Positions 8,414-12,456 of a DNA stretch of 12,456 nucleotides are shown piece after piece. Below the pieces are notes generated by a model. It saw only the letters and a list, made by a program, of their open reading frames with translations, was not told where the DNA came from and ran no database searches. The first letter of the stretch is position 1, and the number at the start of each line of letters is the position of its first letter. Source of the DNA: JAAZZIT01 sp964480525 (GTDB lineage: Bacteria > Bacillota > Clostridia > Oscillospirales > Ruminococcaceae). The DNA lies in the NCBI GenBank assembly GCA_964480525.1, contig CAYZOV010000043.1:1-12456 (forward strand), in the 5' to 3' direction. Both the position numbers and the translations under genes were made by a program.

Positions 8414-8997
8414 CCGAAAAAGAAAAACGTGCCATAGGCGTATTATACAACGCAAATTACGACGAAGAAATAATTAACGAAATAAATTATTGCAACGATT
8501 TATGCCACGAATTTAACCGGATTAAGCCGTCAGACCGACAAGCACAGAGCGAAATTTTGAAAAAAATCTTTGGAAAAATGGGCGAAAACGTTACGGTAAA
8601 TACCCCGTTTTGGTGCGATTACGGTTATAACACAACCGTGGGCGACTATTTCTTCGCAAACCACAATTGCCACATACTTGACGGAGCAAAGGTTACGTTC
8701 GGCGACCATGTTTTCATTGCACCAAATTGCACCTTTACCACAGCCGAACACGCAATTGACGCTAAGCAGCGCAACGCAGGACTTGAAGTGGCGTTTCCGA
8801 TAACCGTAGGAAACAACGTATGGATAGGCGCAAATGTTACGGTTCTGGCAGGCGTAACCATAGGCGACAACGTTGTTATAGGCGCAGGAAGCGTGGTTAC
8901 AAAAGACATTCCGTCCGACGTAATCGCCGTGGGTGTTCCGTGCAAAGTTTTGCGAAAAATTACGGAAGATGACAAGAATAAATACCCGTCTGTTTAA
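8410..8997 (+). CDS. Maltose/galactoside-type sugar O-acetyltransferase
   Basis: A 195-residue left-handed beta-helix acetyltransferase of the Maa/LacA/NodL group, which transfers acetyl from acetyl-CoA to a sugar hydroxyl in the cytoplasm. The N-terminal helical Mac domain spans about 4-57. Hexapeptide repeats run from about 58 to 180 (for example VTVLAGVTIGDNVVIGAGSVV). The catalytic histidine is probably His114 in FTTAEHAID, and the VPCKVLRKI ending is typical of the family. Length is normal. The start overlaps the preceding stop in an ATGA arrangement, with GTGAGG 7 nt upstream, so it is translationally coupled and the last gene of the operon. The role may be detoxifying acetylation of sugars released by the upstream glycosidase. 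That is inferred from lacA-like context, and the substrate is not shown. Confidence 0.9.
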   Translation: MTEKEKRAIGVLYNANYDEEIINEINYCNDLCHEFNRIKPSDRQAQSEILKKIFGKMGENVTVNTPFWCDYGYNTTVGDYFFANHNCHILDGAKVTFGDHVFIAPNCTFTTAEHAIDAKQRNAGLEVAFPITVGNNVWIGANVTVLAGVTIGDNVVIGAGSVVTKDIPSDVIAVGVPCKVLRKITEDDKNKYPSV

Positions 8998-9009
8998 CAA
9001 AAACGGGTG

Positions 9010-9038
9010 TTGACAAATTTCAGATTTAATGATAAAAT
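9010..9038 (+). promoter_or_regulatory. Strong sigma-A promoter of the attenuator/transporter unit
   Basis: A perfect TTGACA, a 17-nt spacer and TAAAAT, 12 nt after the acetyltransferase stop. It predicts a transcript starting around 9045-9048, immediately at the first leader hairpin. Confidence 0.8.
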
Positions 9039-9045
9039 ATTCACA

Positions 9046-9097
9046 TAGGGTGAGCACCTACCGACAGTCAGGCTATTGGCTGTCGGTTTTTGTTTTT
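9046..9097 (+). promoter_or_regulatory. Riboswitch-like transcription attenuator ahead of the transporter
   Basis: The predicted transcript opens with a small hairpin, TAGG / CCTA (9046-9049 with 9057-9060), loop GTGAGCA. This abuts a 12-bp stem (9060-9071 with 9076-9087, two wobble pairs) with loop GCTA, followed directly by T5-G-T5: a textbook intrinsic terminator placed between promoter and ribosome binding site. AGC in loop 1 (9053-9055) can pair with GCT in loop 2 (9072-9074), giving a possible loop-loop contact. A terminator this close to the start, before a DMT/SMR-like exporter gene, implies ligand-controlled read-through. Guanidine classes that precede such exporters, especially the compact guanidine-IV (mepA) type with an aptamer overlapping the terminator, are the leading idea, but I cannot verify the consensus from memory. 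Confidence 0.6.
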
Positions 9098-9110
9098 AAG
9101 GAGAATTTTT

Positions 9111-9536
9111 ATGGCTATTTATCTTCCGATTATAATAATCGTTTTGTCAAACACATTTTACAATATCTGCGCAAAATCCACCCCGAACAACGTAAACACT
9201 TTTGCTTCCCTTTCGGTAACATACATTATAGGAGCGATATGTTCGGTTATTTTATTTTACGCAACCTCAAAAGACGGCAGTTTGGTTTCGGAATTTCAAA
9301 AATTAAACTGGACAAGTTTTGTTTTGGGAATTGCCATAGTGGGGTTGGAAGCAGGCTTCGTAATGCTCTACCGTGCAGGTTGGAACATCAGCACAGGTCA
9401 GGTTATAACAAGCGTTTTGCTGGCGGTGGTGCTTATTTTCGTAGGATATTTTATCTACAAAGAACCGTTTGACTTAAAAAAAATCTTAGGAATAATTTTG
9501 TGTATGTGCGGTTTGTATTTAATTAACAAAAAATAA
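9111..9536 (+). CDS. Four-TM DMT-superfamily (EamA/SMR-like) transporter
   Basis: A 141-residue inner-membrane protein with four predicted spans at about 4-21, 31-51, 68-87 and 97-115, plus a short fifth hydrophobic stretch at 124-137. The ending, KEPFDLKKILGIILCMCGLYLINKK, is typical of EamA/DMT half-size proteins. Aligned to EmrE, Lys22 matches but the essential Glu14 position is Asn14; the only membrane acidic residue is Glu80 in span 3. It is therefore SMR-like in size but not a canonical proton-coupled SMR. The ATG at 9111 is chosen because AAGGAG lies 7 nt upstream; an upstream TTG at 9090 would lie inside the terminator. The gene stands alone behind its own promoter and attenuator. The substrate is unknown; export of a small cation or metabolite is an inference. 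Confidence 0.8.
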   Translation: MAIYLPIIIIVLSNTFYNICAKSTPNNVNTFASLSVTYIIGAICSVILFYATSKDGSLVSEFQKLNWTSFVLGIAIVGLEAGFVMLYRAGWNISTGQVITSVLLAVVLIFVGYFIYKEPFDLKKILGIILCMCGLYLINKK

Positions 9537-9542
9537 AAAAGA

Positions 9543-9571
9543 AAAGGTTGTGCTAAAAAAACACAACCTTT
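9543..9571. terminator. Bidirectional terminator between convergent units
   Basis: A perfect 10-bp stem (AAAGGTTGTG / CACAACCTTT) with a 9-nt loop. A-rich sequence on the left gives a strong T tract for the minus-strand khpA transcript, and AAATTTTT on the right gives a weaker tail for the plus-strand transporter transcript. Confidence 0.85.
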
Positions 9572-9612
9572 AAATTTTTCTAAGGATTATCCTTATGTTT
9601 AAATATAACAAA

Positions 9613-9846
9613 TTAGTCAATTTCAACCATGATTTTCTGGTTGATTCTTGACGCACCCGCTCTCATAACGGTTCTGATTGCCTTTGCAATTCTGCCCTGT
9701 TTGCCGATAACTCTGCCCATATCGTCAGAAGCAACGTGCAAATGGTAAACTACGACGCCTTCTTCGTTTGGTTCGTCAACAGTTACTTCAACAGCGTCCT
9801 TGTTTTCAACAAGTTCAGAAACGATAACTTCAAGCAATTCTTTCAT
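9613..9846 (-). CDS. khpA: KhpA family KH-domain RNA-binding protein
   Basis: A 77-residue single type-II KH domain protein (KhpA/YlqC, formerly UPF0109), normal full length. The RNA-binding GxxG loop is G-K-Q-G at residues 48-51 within RVIGKQGR. In Gram-positives it usually dimerises with KhpB/Jag and affects cell division, elongation and post-transcriptional control. Start: ATG with TGAGGT on the minus strand (plus 9855-9860), 8 nt away. Its position directly after rpsP is the conserved one. It is the last gene of the cluster here and is followed by the bidirectional terminator. Identification is firm. Confidence 0.95.
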   Translation of the reverse strand: MKELLEVIVSELVENKDAVEVTVDEPNEEGVVVYHLHVASDDMGRVIGKQGRIAKAIRTVMRAGASRINQKIMVEID

Positions 9847-9865
9847 TAAAAATTACCTCACTATC

Positions 9866-9923
9866 TCCCGCCGGGATAATCAATAAGGCGTGAGTTGGGC
9901 GGGATAAGTACACCTTATTGATT
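9866..9923 (-). other. Interleaved inverted repeats (pseudoknot-like) between rpsP and khpA
   Basis: On the minus-strand transcript a perfect 11-bp pair, AATCAATAAGG (plus 9913-9923) with CCTTATTGATT (plus 9878-9888), encloses TCCCGCC (plus 9898-9904). That segment can pair with GGCGGGA (plus 9866-9872), located after the first stem and 6-12 nt before the khpA ribosome binding site. The order A-B-A'-B' gives an H-type pseudoknot or two competing structures. No T tract follows, so it is not a terminator. A GC-rich insert in an AT-rich gap could also be a small dispersed repeat. Confidence 0.55.
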
Positions 9924-9932
9924 GCTTTTTGA

Positions 9933-10175
9933 TTAAAGAATGTTTTCCTTTTTGAGGATAGCCTTAACTGTGTCAGTTGGCTGCGCACCCTTTGCAATCC
10001 AAGCCTTAGCCTTGTCAGCGTCAATATTAACAACTGATGGTTCCTTTGTTGGGTCATAGTAGCCGATTTCTTCGATGAAACGTCCATCTCTTGGGTATCT
10101 TGAATCAGCAACTACCAAACGGTAGAAAGGAGCTTTCTTAGCACCCATTCTTCTAAGTCTGATTTTAACTGCCAT
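9933..10175 (-). CDS. rpsP: Small ribosomal subunit protein bS16
   Basis: An 80-residue ribosomal protein bS16 of the 30S subunit. The N-terminal MAVKIRLRRMGAKKAPFYR and the following VVADSRYPRDGRFIEEIGYYDP are family signatures, and length is normal. The start is set at the ATG at 10175 because GGAGGTGA lies 8 nt upstream (plus 10184-10191); an in-frame codon at 10193 would place that site inside the gene. It follows ffh by 58 nt and precedes khpA by 86 nt, the usual order in Clostridia. Cotranscription with ffh is likely, as no terminator separates them. Confidence 0.97.
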   Translation of the reverse strand: MAVKIRLRRMGAKKAPFYRLVVADSRYPRDGRFIEEIGYYDPTKEPSVVNIDADKAKAWIAKGAQPTDTVKAILKKENIL

Positions 10176-10233
10176 TGTGAAATTCACCTCCATAATTATC
10201 TCTATATATCAAAGCTGTTAAGCTGTTGATAAG

Positions 10234-11610
10234 CTACATTGGGAAACCGCCGTTTTTCATATTTCTCATCATTGACATAGCGCTTCGCATATTTCCTTTG
10301 CGTTTGCCTTTGCCCGTGATTCCGAACTGCTTCATCATTTTTTGCATTTGTTCAAACTGTTTGAGAAGTCTGTTTACGTCCTCAACCCTTGTACCGCTAC
10401 CTGCGGCAATTCTGCGTTTACGCTGTGGGTTAATGATTGACGGCTTTTCTCTTTCTTTTTTTGTCATCGACTGAATAATAGCTTCAGTCTGTTTGAGAGA
10501 TTTCTCCCCCGCTTCTTCGTCAAAATTGTTCGCCGCATTATTCATTCCCGGAATCATACCGATAATGGATTTAAGCGAACCCATTTTGTTAATTTGTTTC
10601 ATTTGGTCGAGCAAATCGTTAAGGTCAAAGCCTTTTTCCTTAACCTTGCTTGCAAGTTTTTTAGCCTCGTCCTCGTCAATAGTAGCCTGTGCCTTTTCAA
10701 TAAGCGTCAGCACGTCGCCCATTCCCAAAATTCTCGAAGCCATACGCTCAGGGTGGAACATCTCGAACTCGTCAAGCTTCTCGCCCATACCAACAAATTT
10801 AATAGGTTTACCTGTCGCAGCCAAAACCGAAAGTGCCGCACCGCCTCTGGTGTCGGAATCAAGTTTTGTGAGCAAAACGCTGTCAATTCCCAAAGTTTTG
10901 TCAAAGCTTTCGGCAATATTTACTGCGTCCTGACCTGTCATTGCGTCAACAACAAGCATTATTTCGTGAGGTTCGGCAATTTTCTTAACATCGCTAAGCT
11001 CGTTCATAAGCTCTTCGTCAATGTGAAGTCGTCCTGCCGTGTCGAGGATTACCAAGTCATTTCCGTGGTCCTTTGCGTGTTTTAGCGCTTCTTTAACAAT
11101 TTTTCGTGGGTCGACTTGTCCCATTTCAAAAACGGGAACTCCTGCTTTTTCACCGACGATTTTCAACTGGTCAATAGCAGCCGGACGGTAAACGTCACAC
11201 GCAACCAACAGCGGTCGCTTGCTCTGTGTTTCCTTAAAATACTTCGCAAGTTTAGCCGAGTGGGTTGTTTTACCGCAACCCTGAAGTCCGCACATCATAA
11301 TAACGCACGGCGGTTTGTTCGGGAAATTTATTTTTGCGTTAGCGTCCCCCATAAGGGAAATAAGTTCTTCGTTTACGATTTTAATAACCTGTTGTGCCGG
11401 CGTCAGGCTTTTTAAAACTTCTTCGCCCACACATCTTTCGGAAACTTTTGAAACAAACGACTTAACAACGCCATAACTTACGTCCGCTTCAAGAAGTGCC
11501 ATTCGCACCTCACGCATAGCCGACTTAACGTCAGATTCGCTAAGTTTTCCTTTGCCTTTGAGACGCTTAAAAACGCCGTTTAATTTTTCTGAAAGACCTT
11601 CAAAAGCCAT
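10234..11610 (-). CDS. ffh: Signal recognition particle GTPase Ffh (SRP54)
   Basis: A 458-residue protein subunit of the signal recognition particle. It binds signal sequences of nascent chains and the SRP RNA and docks with FtsY at the membrane. The N domain spans about 1-90. In the G domain, the P-loop is GLQGCGKTT (108-116), DVYRPAAIDQL lies at 139-149, DTAGRL at 190-195 and TKLD at 248-251. The methionine-rich M domain spans about 300-458, with the RNA-binding signature NPQRKRRIAAGSGTR (394-408) and a Met-rich tail. The P-loop Cys112 replaces the more common Ser/Ala but leaves GKTT intact. The ATG follows AGGAGG by 7 nt. Upstream lies ylxM, as usual, but the gap holds three palindromes that may control this gene. 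Confidence 0.98.
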   Translation of the reverse strand: MAFEGLSEKLNGVFKRLKGKGKLSESDVKSAMREVRMALLEADVSYGVVKSFVSKVSERCVGEEVLKSLTPAQQVIKIVNEELISLMGDANAKINFPNKPPCVIMMCGLQGCGKTTHSAKLAKYFKETQSKRPLLVACDVYRPAAIDQLKIVGEKAGVPVFEMGQVDPRKIVKEALKHAKDHGNDLVILDTAGRLHIDEELMNELSDVKKIAEPHEIMLVVDAMTGQDAVNIAESFDKTLGIDSVLLTKLDSDTRGGAALSVLAATGKPIKFVGMGEKLDEFEMFHPERMASRILGMGDVLTLIEKAQATIDEDEAKKLASKVKEKGFDLNDLLDQMKQINKMGSLKSIIGMIPGMNNAANNFDEEAGEKSLKQTEAIIQSMTKKEREKPSIINPQRKRRIAAGSGTRVEDVNRLLKQFEQMQKMMKQFGITGKGKRKGNMRSAMSMMRNMKNGGFPM

Positions 11611-11630
11611 CTCATTTCCTCCTGTGTTTC

Positions 11631-11718
11631 TGTAAAGTTATCAGGCTTTACAGATATTTTATATGTAAAGCATTTGCACTTTACATTTGTTTTTGCTGTA
11701 AAGCTTTTCAACTTTACA
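11631..11718 (-). repeat. Three tandem 22-bp palindromes TGTAAAG-N8-CTTTACA, 33-bp period
   Basis: Palindromes lie at 11631-11652, 11664-11685 and 11697-11718, each with identical 7-bp arms and an 8-nt centre, separated by exactly 11 nt. Centres and spacers differ completely between copies. The array fills the gap from the ylxM stop codon to just before the ffh ribosome binding site. The outermost pair extends the first copy to 9 bp and the second to 8 bp. A fourth copy sits at the ylxM transcription start. It reads as an operator array or a set of mRNA hairpins; no T tracts are present, so these are not terminators. Confidence 0.85.
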
Positions 11719-12129
11719 TTACGGGTTTTCTTTGATTTTATCGGTGTTTGATGAATTTTCTTTCAACAAAAACTCATTACTTTCGATAAATTTTATCAAT
11801 TTGTCAGCCTTTACGGCAATACTGTTTGAATATGCAACAGCCTTGCATTGTTTCAAAATCATTTTTGCTTGCAAGTCTGCTTCAATAAGGAAATCATCGA
11901 ATTTGTCAAACATTTTTTGAATCCCGAAAAGTTCTTCATACGCAAAAAGTGCTTCTTCGCCACGTTTGATGGAATCCCGAACGCCCTGTCTTGAAATGCC
12001 CAAATCCTCAGCAATTTCGGACAAAGACAAATCGTCATTATAATAAAGGTCAAGAACGTCACGCTGTTTTTCCGTCAGCGCTTTTCCGTAAATATCAAGG
12101 AGATTGGAAAAATTCAAGTCCTTTTCCAT
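11719..12129 (-). CDS. ylxM: YlxM family putative DNA-binding/SRP-associated protein
   Basis: A 136-residue UPF0122/YlxM protein with a sigma-70 region 4-like helix-turn-helix at about 16-62 (LTEKQRDVLDLYY, then LSLSEIAEDLGISRQGV). In Streptococcus the homologue associates with the SRP and modulates its activity; DNA binding is suggested only by the fold. The protein is somewhat longer than the usual 105-115 residues, with an extended helical, charged C-terminus (about 100-136). The ATG has a modest AAAGGT 11 nt upstream (plus 12141-12146). It is first in the ylxM-ffh-rpsP-khpA cluster, under a perfect sigma-A promoter with a palindrome at +1. Confidence 0.92.
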   Translation of the reverse strand: MEKDLNFSNLLDIYGKALTEKQRDVLDLYYNDDLSLSEIAEDLGISRQGVRDSIKRGEEALFAYEELFGIQKMFDKFDDFLIEADLQAKMILKQCKAVAYSNSIAVKADKLIKFIESNEFLLKENSSNTDKIKENP

Positions 12130-12157
12130 AATATTCGACTACCTTTCAAAATTTATA

Positions 12158-12179
12158 TGTAAAGTAAACAGCCTTTACA
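12158..12179 (-). promoter_or_regulatory. Operator-like palindrome at the ylxM transcription start
   Basis: TGTAAAG-N8-CTTTACA, the same 22-bp palindrome found three times before ffh. Its first base on the minus strand (12179) lies 7 nt after the -10 element, so the site covers about +1 to +22, a classic repressor position comparable to the CIRCE element of HrcA. It would also form a hairpin at the 5' end of the mRNA. Confidence 0.7.
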
Positions 12180-12185
12180 GTTAGT

Positions 12186-12214
12186 ATTATATAACATTTT
12201 GCTATTTTTGTCAA
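12186..12214 (-). promoter_or_regulatory. Perfect sigma-A promoter of the ylxM-ffh cluster
   Basis: On the minus strand TTGACA (plus 12209-12214), a 17-nt spacer and TATAAT (plus 12186-12191) match consensus at every position. The start is predicted at about 12179-12180. Confidence 0.9.
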
Positions 12215-12305
12215 GGGTTAAGATGAATTTTTCAGTTACCAATTTCACAAACTTTTGTTAATCAAACAATCTATTTATGTTTATTTTATACAAATTATAC
12301 GAAAC

Positions 12306-12337
12306 AAACCGCCCTTGCACTAAGCATAAGGCGGTTT
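12306..12337 (-). terminator. Probable terminator of an upstream minus-strand gene
   Basis: An 8-bp GC-rich stem (AAACCGCC / GGCGGTTT) has an imperfect inner stem. On the minus strand it continues into TTTGTTT. It lies 63 nt past the stop codon of the partial frame at the window end. Confidence 0.6.
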
Positions 12338-12400
12338 AAGTAATAGAGAGATTAGTTATTTGTCGTTGTTTAAGCTTTCTAAAAATATAAAAATATTAAC

Positions 12401-12454
12401 TTACACACCCACGCTTGATTGAAGTTCAGATTTGTAGTTAAGTTTGATTTTGTC
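12401..12454 (-). CDS. Possible C-terminal end of an unidentified protein
   Basis: One minus-strand frame enters from the right edge and codes for 17 residues ending SELQSSVGV before TAA. It is the only frame followed at a sensible distance by a terminator, and its composition is protein-like. It is too short to identify; the usual neighbour upstream of ylxM would be ftsY, but nothing in these residues shows that. Between this stop and the ylxM promoter I see only the terminator and AT-rich sequence. Confidence 0.3.
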   Translation of the reverse strand, partial: DKIKLNYKSELQSSVGV

Positions 12455-12456
12455 AG

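Noticed and set aside
8981..9011. Terminator hairpin after the acetyltransferase (AATACCCGT / ACGGGTGTT)
   Set aside because: The stem is possible but no T tract follows and its right arm overlaps the -35 of the next promoter. Read-through to the terminator at 9060-9091 is equally likely.
9090..9110. Upstream TTG start for the transporter
   Set aside because: It lies in the T tract of the terminator; the ATG at 9111 has an ideal ribosome binding site.
9029..9472. 147-codon open frame on the plus strand overlapping the transporter
   Set aside because: It starts within the promoter and leader, has no ribosome binding site and no hydrophobic pattern, while the overlapping frame encodes a clear membrane protein with AAGGAG.
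9581..9595. Palindrome TAAGGAT-T-ATCCTTA downstream of khpA
   Set aside because: It has a single-base centre, no second copy and no promoter nearby; it may be chance in AT-rich sequence.
10176..10193. Longer bS16 with an upstream start at 10193
   Set aside because: This would place the GGAGGTGA ribosome binding site inside the gene, and bS16 proteins begin MAVKIRLRR.
10493..11415. Open frames on the plus strand opposite ffh
   Set aside because: They are antisense shadows of a highly conserved gene, without ribosome binding sites.
10234..11610. Possible Ffh P-loop defect (Cys112)
   Set aside because: The essential GKTT is intact and the substituted position tolerates small residues, so the protein should be functional.
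11631..11718. CRISPR-like array
   Set aside because: Regular 33-bp period and palindromic repeats are suggestive, but the 'repeat' has an unconserved 8-nt centre, spacers are only 11 nt, there are three units and no cas genes.

Overview
The window looks like a chromosomal segment of a low-GC, Gram-positive, spore-forming Clostridia (probably a gut or rumen Oscillospiraceae/Ruminococcaceae-type bacterium). The evidence is a CotJC-type spore-coat manganese catalase homologue, a GH3 glucosidase with the reversed domain order known from Ruminococcus and Butyrivibrio, strong AGGAGG ribosome binding sites, consensus sigma-A promoters, and a ylxM-ffh-rpsP-khpA cluster. The species cannot be named from this sequence.

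Layout. Plus strand: (i) the end of a cotJC-like gene whose first third is missing or scrambled at the window edge, closed by a terminator; (ii) a two-gene unit (732-2362) encoding a zinc-ribbon/two-TM/coiled-coil protein and a polytopic membrane protein, neither with a known function; (iii) a monocistronic gene for a membrane-anchored protein made almost wholly of about 30 cell-wall/glucan-binding repeats, with a clear promoter and terminator; (iv) a three-gene operon (4753-8997) with a domain-permuted GH3 glycosidase, a nucleoside-hydrolase-like protein and a maltose/galactoside-type O-acetyltransferase, apparently a cytoplasmic sugar and glycoside salvage unit; (v) a short promoter plus hairpin/terminator leader, riboswitch-like, ahead of a four-TM DMT/SMR-like transporter. 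A bidirectional terminator at 9543-9571 separates this from the minus-strand half.

Minus strand, reading right to left: the end of an unidentified gene and its terminator, then a perfect sigma-A promoter driving ylxM, ffh, rpsP and khpA. These cover signal recognition particle-dependent protein targeting, ribosomal protein bS16 and a KH-domain RNA-binding protein. The usual downstream genes rimM, trmD and rplS are not adjacent.

The most unexplained signal is a 22-bp palindrome, TGTAAAG-N8-CTTTACA. It occurs once exactly at the predicted transcription start of ylxM and three more times at a strict 33-bp period filling the ylxM-ffh intergenic gap. The arms are identical in all four copies while loops and spacers are unrelated, which points to a sequence-specific binder (an operator array) rather than a simple tandem duplication. 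Second in interest is the compact two-hairpin attenuator in front of the DMT/SMR-like transporter, which has the position and architecture of a small ligand-sensing riboswitch. Third is an interleaved A-B-A'-B' complementarity (pseudoknot topology) between rpsP and khpA.
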